Positions 4,953-7,726 of a stretch of 7,726 nucleotides of DNA are shown here, piece by piece (within the stretch, counting starts at the first letter, position 1; the number at the start of each line of letters is the position of its first letter). Location: positions 1 to 7,726 of the forward strand of contig JAQUQP010000084.1 of NCBI GenBank assembly GCA_028716025.1, read 5' to 3'. The DNA is from a bacterium. Lineage in GTDB: Bacteria; UBA6262. The translations under genes were made by a program, and so were the position numbers. The notes below the pieces were generated by a model. The model saw nothing but the letters and a program-made list of their open reading frames with translations. It made no database searches and was not told the origin of the DNA.

Positions 4953-6272
4953 TTGCTTAAAGGATTTGGAGATATTTTCAGAATTCCTGATTTAAGAAAG
5001 AAAATTCTTTTTACTTTTGGTATCGTCATTGTTTACCGGATCGGGGCTTTCATTCCCACTCCCGGAGTAGATGCCGGCGCTTTAAAGACTTTTTTTGAAA
5101 GCCAAAAAGGTACCTTGATCGGGTTCTTTGACCTGTTCAGCGGCGGCGCTTTGAGTAAGCTATCCATTTTCTCTATGGGTATCATGCCCTATATCAACGC
5201 TTCCATTATTATGTCCTTATTACAGACTGTAGTGCCGTTCCTGGAGCAATTAGCTAAAGAAGGGGCGAGTGGCCGCAAGAAACTTAACCAGTATACCAGA
5301 GTAGGGACCTTAGCACTGGCCGCGGTTCAGTCTTATGGCTTAACTTTTTGGATGCAAAGCATGAAAGTTGGCGGCCTGAGCGTAGTTAAAGATCCTGGTA
5401 TCGGGTTCCAACTCTTGACCGTAGTCACTTTAACCACTGGCACGGTATTTATTATGTGGCTTGGTGAACAGATAACTGAGCGCGGCGTTGGCAATGGTAT
5501 ATCCATCCTGATCTTTGCGGGTATTATTGACCGTATCCCGGCAGTTATATTTGATACGTGGCAATTGTTCAAGAGCGGAGAAATGAGCCTGTTGACTGTG
5601 GTGGCACTAATAGCTGTTATAGTGATATTGATCGGTTTCGTGGTTTATATACAGCAAGCACAGCGGAAAATCCCGGTCCAATATGCCAAACGCATTGTTG
5701 GACGCAGAATGTATGGCGGACAGTCCAGCTATTTACCCTTAAGGGTGGACCAGTCTGGAGTGATCGCGGTGATCTTCGCGGTGAGTATTATGATGTTCCC
5801 GGCGACAATCGGACAGTTTTTTCCCAATACCCCGATTTTCAAACACATCACCGAGTGGTTTACCCGCGGCGGTTTAGTATATAATCTGGTCTACGCTTTA
5901 TTGATTATTTTCTTCTGTTATTTCTATACGGCTATTACTTTCAATCCCAGTGACCTGGCTGATAATATGAAAAAGCAGGGCGGTTTTATCCCGGGTATCC
6001 GGCCGGGACCGCCTACTAGTGAGTATATTGACCGGGTCTTGACCAGAATTACCTTGATTGGCGCGGTTTTTGTAGTGTTTATCGCCATTATACCGGATTA
6101 TATTTTTGCCGGTTTGCACGCTGAATTCTGGTCTAGGATATTAAGCGGCACTTCGATCCTGATCGTAGTAGGAGTAGCTTTGGATACAATGGGTCAGGTG
6201 GAGTCACATCTATTAATGCGTCATTATGAAGGATTTATGAAAAAAGCCCATCTTAAAGGAAGAATGCAATAA
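4953..6272 (+). CDS. secY: protein translocase subunit SecY
   Basis: Channel subunit of the SecYEG translocon in the cytoplasmic membrane, which moves unfolded preproteins across the membrane and inserts membrane proteins. It has 439 residues with the expected ten hydrophobic segments. Visible landmarks in order: IFRIPDLRKKILF (8-20), YRIGAFIPTPGVD (28-40), the plug and second segment region LFSGGALSKLSIFSMGIMPY (61-80), GEQITERGVGNGISI (171-185), the cytoplasmic loop QQAQRKIPVQYAKR (234-247), LPLRVDQSGVI (261-271), the large ribosome/SecA-contact loop NPSDLADNMKKQGGFIPGIR (331-350), then PGPPTSEYI, and a basic C-terminal tail. The TTG start at 4953 follows AAGGAG (4941-4946) by 6 nt and gives the normal family N terminus. 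Its TAA overlaps the adk ATG by one base. Confidence 0.98.
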   Translation: MLKGFGDIFRIPDLRKKILFTFGIVIVYRIGAFIPTPGVDAGALKTFFESQKGTLIGFFDLFSGGALSKLSIFSMGIMPYINASIIMSLLQTVVPFLEQLAKEGASGRKKLNQYTRVGTLALAAVQSYGLTFWMQSMKVGGLSVVKDPGIGFQLLTVVTLTTGTVFIMWLGEQITERGVGNGISILIFAGIIDRIPAVIFDTWQLFKSGEMSLLTVVALIAVIVILIGFVVYIQQAQRKIPVQYAKRIVGRRMYGGQSSYLPLRVDQSGVIAVIFAVSIMMFPATIGQFFPNTPIFKHITEWFTRGGLVYNLVYALLIIFFCYFYTAITFNPSDLADNMKKQGGFIPGIRPGPPTSEYIDRVLTRITLIGAVFVVFIAIIPDYIFAGLHAEFWSRILSGTSILIVVGVALDTMGQVESHLLMRHYEGFMKKAHLKGRMQ

Positions 6273-6832
6273 TGCGCATCATCTTATTTGGTGGGCCCGG
6301 CGCTGGCAAAGGTACACAAGCAGAGAAGATCGTAAAACAATATCATATACCGCAGATCTCCACCGGAGATATTTTACGGGAAACAGCAGCCAGTACGTCT
6401 CCCTTGGCCTTGAAAATTAAAGAAGTGATGAGCCGGGGAGAACTGGTATCCGATGACCTGCTGAAAGAGATCGTCGCTGAGCGTCTGCAGAAACCGGATT
6501 GCCAGCCAGGCTTTATCCTTGACGGATACCCCCGGACAACCAAGCAGGCGCATGACCTGGAAGAGATCCTAAAAGTACGCGGATTAAAACTTGATGTTGT
6601 ATTATATATAGAAGTGGCTGAGCAGGAATTAGTAGCCCGTCTATCCAAACGCGGCCGCGCTGATGATAATGAAAAGACGATCAAGAACAGGCTGAAAGTA
6701 TATGAGTCAACAACCCGGCCGGTCCTTGATTTTTATAAAGAAAAAATGCTGTTACAGAAGGTTAATGGTATTGGTACGATGGACCAGATTTTTGCCTTGA
6801 TCAGGAATATCCTGGATGCCATTAAGAAGTGA
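6272..6832 (+). CDS. adk: adenylate kinase, short-LID type
   Basis: Cytosolic enzyme that interconverts ATP plus AMP and two ADP, setting the adenylate energy balance. It has 186 residues. The P-loop is GGPGAGKGTQ (7-16), followed by the AMP-binding ISTGDILR (29-36) and the conserved FILDGYPRT (81-89). The LID is short: RLSKRGRADDN (123-133) leads directly into EKTIKNRLKVY, without the 25-30-residue extension (often with four zinc cysteines) of the long form. The length of the protein agrees. The gene starts at ATG 6272, overlapping the secY stop, and ends at TGA 6830-6832, one base before the map ATG. UMP/CMP kinases share the fold, but the secY-adk-map context favours adenylate kinase. Confidence 0.96.
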   Translation: MRIILFGGPGAGKGTQAEKIVKQYHIPQISTGDILRETAASTSPLALKIKEVMSRGELVSDDLLKEIVAERLQKPDCQPGFILDGYPRTTKQAHDLEEILKVRGLKLDVVLYIEVAEQELVARLSKRGRADDNEKTIKNRLKVYESTTRPVLDFYKEKMLLQKVNGIGTMDQIFALIRNILDAIKK

Positions 6833-6833
6833 T

Positions 6834-7580
6834 ATGATAATCCTGAAATCTCCCGAAGAAATTAAGTTAATGCGGGAAGCTGGCCGGGCCACTGCCGAGT
6901 TATGCGCTCTTTTAAAAGAAAAAATAAAACCTGGGATTACGACGCAGTTTCTTGATGATATTGCCATGAGTTTTATCAAGAAGATAAATGCAACCGCGGC
7001 TTTTTTGGGATACCGTGGGTATCCCAGAAGTGTCTGCGTTTCCGTAAATGAAGAAGTAGTTCATGGTATTCCGGGACCACGTGTTTTACGTGAAGGCGAT
7101 ATAGTTAGCATTGACGCCGGGATAGTCTTCGGCGGTTTTGTCGGCGATATGGCGTTCTCGGCTGGCGTAGGAAAAATTACCGCTGAAGCGCAAAAGTTAC
7201 TGACCGTGACCGAAGAAAGCCTGTATAAAGGCATAGCCCAGGCCCGGCCAGGAAACTATTTAGGAGATATTTCCCATGCGGTGCAGGAATACGCTGAAAG
7301 TAACGGATTTTCTATTGTTGAACAATATGTAGGACATGGTATTGGCCGCCAGATGCATGAAGATCCGCAGGTCCCGAATTACGGACCGGCTGGCTGCGGA
7401 CCGGTTCTGAAAGAAGGCATGACCCTGGCGATAGAGCCAATGGTGAATGCCGGTACATATGAAGTAGAAGTACTGGATGATGAATGGACCGTGGTGACCA
7501 GGGATCGTAAGTTGAGCGCGCATTTTGAACATACCATCGCGATCACGGCTAATGGGCCTGAGATATTAACCAAGTTATAA
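6834..7580 (+). CDS. map: methionine aminopeptidase, type I
   Basis: Metalloenzyme that removes the N-terminal methionine of new proteins once deformylated, when the next residue is small; it acts in the cytosol at the ribosome exit. It has 248 residues in the pita-bread fold, without the type II insertion and without an N-terminal zinc-finger extension. All five metal ligands are present: D94 (in SIDAG), D105 (in VGDMAFS), H168 (in GHGIG), E201 (in AIEPM) and E232 (in FEHT). The substrate-contact histidines H77 (VVHGIP) and H175 (MHEDP) are also present. ATG 6834 is preferred over in-frame ATG 6816, which lies inside adk; it gives the family start MIILKSPEEI. One base separates it from the adk TGA, so coupling is likely. 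Confidence 0.98.
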   Translation: MIILKSPEEIKLMREAGRATAELCALLKEKIKPGITTQFLDDIAMSFIKKINATAAFLGYRGYPRSVCVSVNEEVVHGIPGPRVLREGDIVSIDAGIVFGGFVGDMAFSAGVGKITAEAQKLLTVTEESLYKGIAQARPGNYLGDISHAVQEYAESNGFSIVEQYVGHGIGRQMHEDPQVPNYGPAGCGPVLKEGMTLAIEPMVNAGTYEVEVLDDEWTVVTRDRKLSAHFEHTIAITANGPEILTKL

Positions 7581-7597
7581 AAGGACACCAGCAAGCC

Positions 7598-7662
7598 AGA
7601 CACTAGACACAAGAAAAGATTTGTTTAATCTGGAGTCTTGAGTCTAAAGTCTAGCGTTTGAA
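7598..7662. repeat. 7-nt words in inverted orientation (map-infA gap)
   Basis: Left arm: AGACACT (7598), AGACACA (7605) and AGAAAAG (7612). Right arm: ATCTGGA (7628), GTCTTGA (7635), GTCTAAA (7642), GTCTAGC (7649) and GTTTGAA (7656). The spacing is 7 nt throughout, and the core AGAC on the left is the complement of GTCT on the right, so a hairpin with several registers can form; for instance CTAGAC (7603-7608) pairs with GTCTAG (7649-7654). The array stops just before the infA ribosome binding site. Confidence 0.78.
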
Positions 7663-7663
7663 C

Positions 7664-7670
7664 TAAGGAG
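7664..7670 (+). promoter_or_regulatory. ribosome binding site of infA
   Basis: TAAGGAG lies 5 nt before GTG 7676 and supports that start, together with the IF-1-like residues that follow. Confidence 0.8.
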
Positions 7671-7675
7671 CATTT

Positions 7676-7726
7676 GTGCCCAAAGAAGATGCTATAGAAG
7701 TAGAAGGAAAGATCCTGGAAGCCTTG
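7676..7726 (+). CDS. infA: translation initiation factor IF-1, 5' end only
   Basis: Only 17 codons are inside the window; the frame stays open to the end. The translation reads MPKEDAIEVEGKILEAL, matching the conserved start of IF-1 (typically M-A/P-KED-IEVEGxVxEaLPN), the OB-fold protein that occupies the A site of the 30S subunit during initiation. The start is GTG, preceded by TAAGGAG at 7664-7670. The position after map is the usual place of infA in this cluster, and rpmJ and the S13-S11 genes would be expected beyond the window edge. The full family length is about 72 residues, so roughly three quarters of the gene is missing. Confidence 0.93.
   Translation, partial: MPKEDAIEVEGKILEAL

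Noticed and set aside
5558..5884. Plus-strand 108-residue frame inside secY
   Set aside because: It is an alternate frame of a strongly conserved membrane protein and its translation resembles no known protein.
1..7726. A hidden novel defence, mobile or biosynthetic system
   Set aside because: Every protein-coding stretch is accounted for by a conserved housekeeping gene; no unexplained coding space over about 150 nt remains.

Overview
This window is a stretch of the conserved bacterial S10-spc-alpha ribosomal protein supercluster. All genes lie on the + strand in the canonical order: rplP (3' end only), rpmC, rpsQ, rplN, rplX, rplE, rpsN (zinc type), rpsH, rplF, rplR, rpsE, rplO, secY, adk, map, infA (5' end only). 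Every gene was recognised from its translated sequence. There is no phage, CRISPR, transposase or defence gene, and I see no undescribed protein system. The unusual content lies between the genes.

Organism: a bacterium using the standard code, since TGA ends rplO and adk. It has moderate GC, strong Shine-Dalgarno sites, and GTG or TTG starts in 5 of 15 visible starts. L30 (rpmD) is absent from its usual place between rpsE and rplO, S14 is the short four-cysteine zinc form, and adenylate kinase is the short-LID form. With the small word-repeat inserts between genes, this suggests an uncultivated candidate-phylum lineage, for example Omnitrophota or a relative. That assignment is an inference with modest confidence and could not be checked here.

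Layout: 1-1160 holds the end of L16, L29, S17 and L14, tightly packed. 1161-1218 is a gap with a 7-nt word repeated four times. 1219-2095 holds L24 and L5. 2096-2161 is a gap with a strong bulged hairpin. 2162-2769 holds S14 and S8. 2770-2923 is the longest gap (154 nt), filled by an AT-rich element rich in inverted repeats. 2924-4873 holds L6, L18, S5 and L15, overlapping or nearly so. 4874-4952 is a gap with an 8-nt word array in inverted orientation, which begins inside the end of rplO and creates two TATAAT hexamers. 4953-7580 holds SecY, adenylate kinase and methionine aminopeptidase, coupled by 1-nt overlap or spacing. 7581-7675 is a gap with 7-nt words in inverted orientation. IF-1 begins at 7676.

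How the genes work together: the ribosomal proteins build both subunits, SecY is the membrane channel for exported nascent proteins, Map removes the initiator methionine, IF-1 supports initiation, and Adk balances adenine nucleotides. Co-transcription ties ribosome output to secretion and N-terminal processing capacity. The intergenic inserts sit upstream of intact ribosome binding sites, so they seem tolerated, or possibly used as RNA processing, attenuation or promoter elements.
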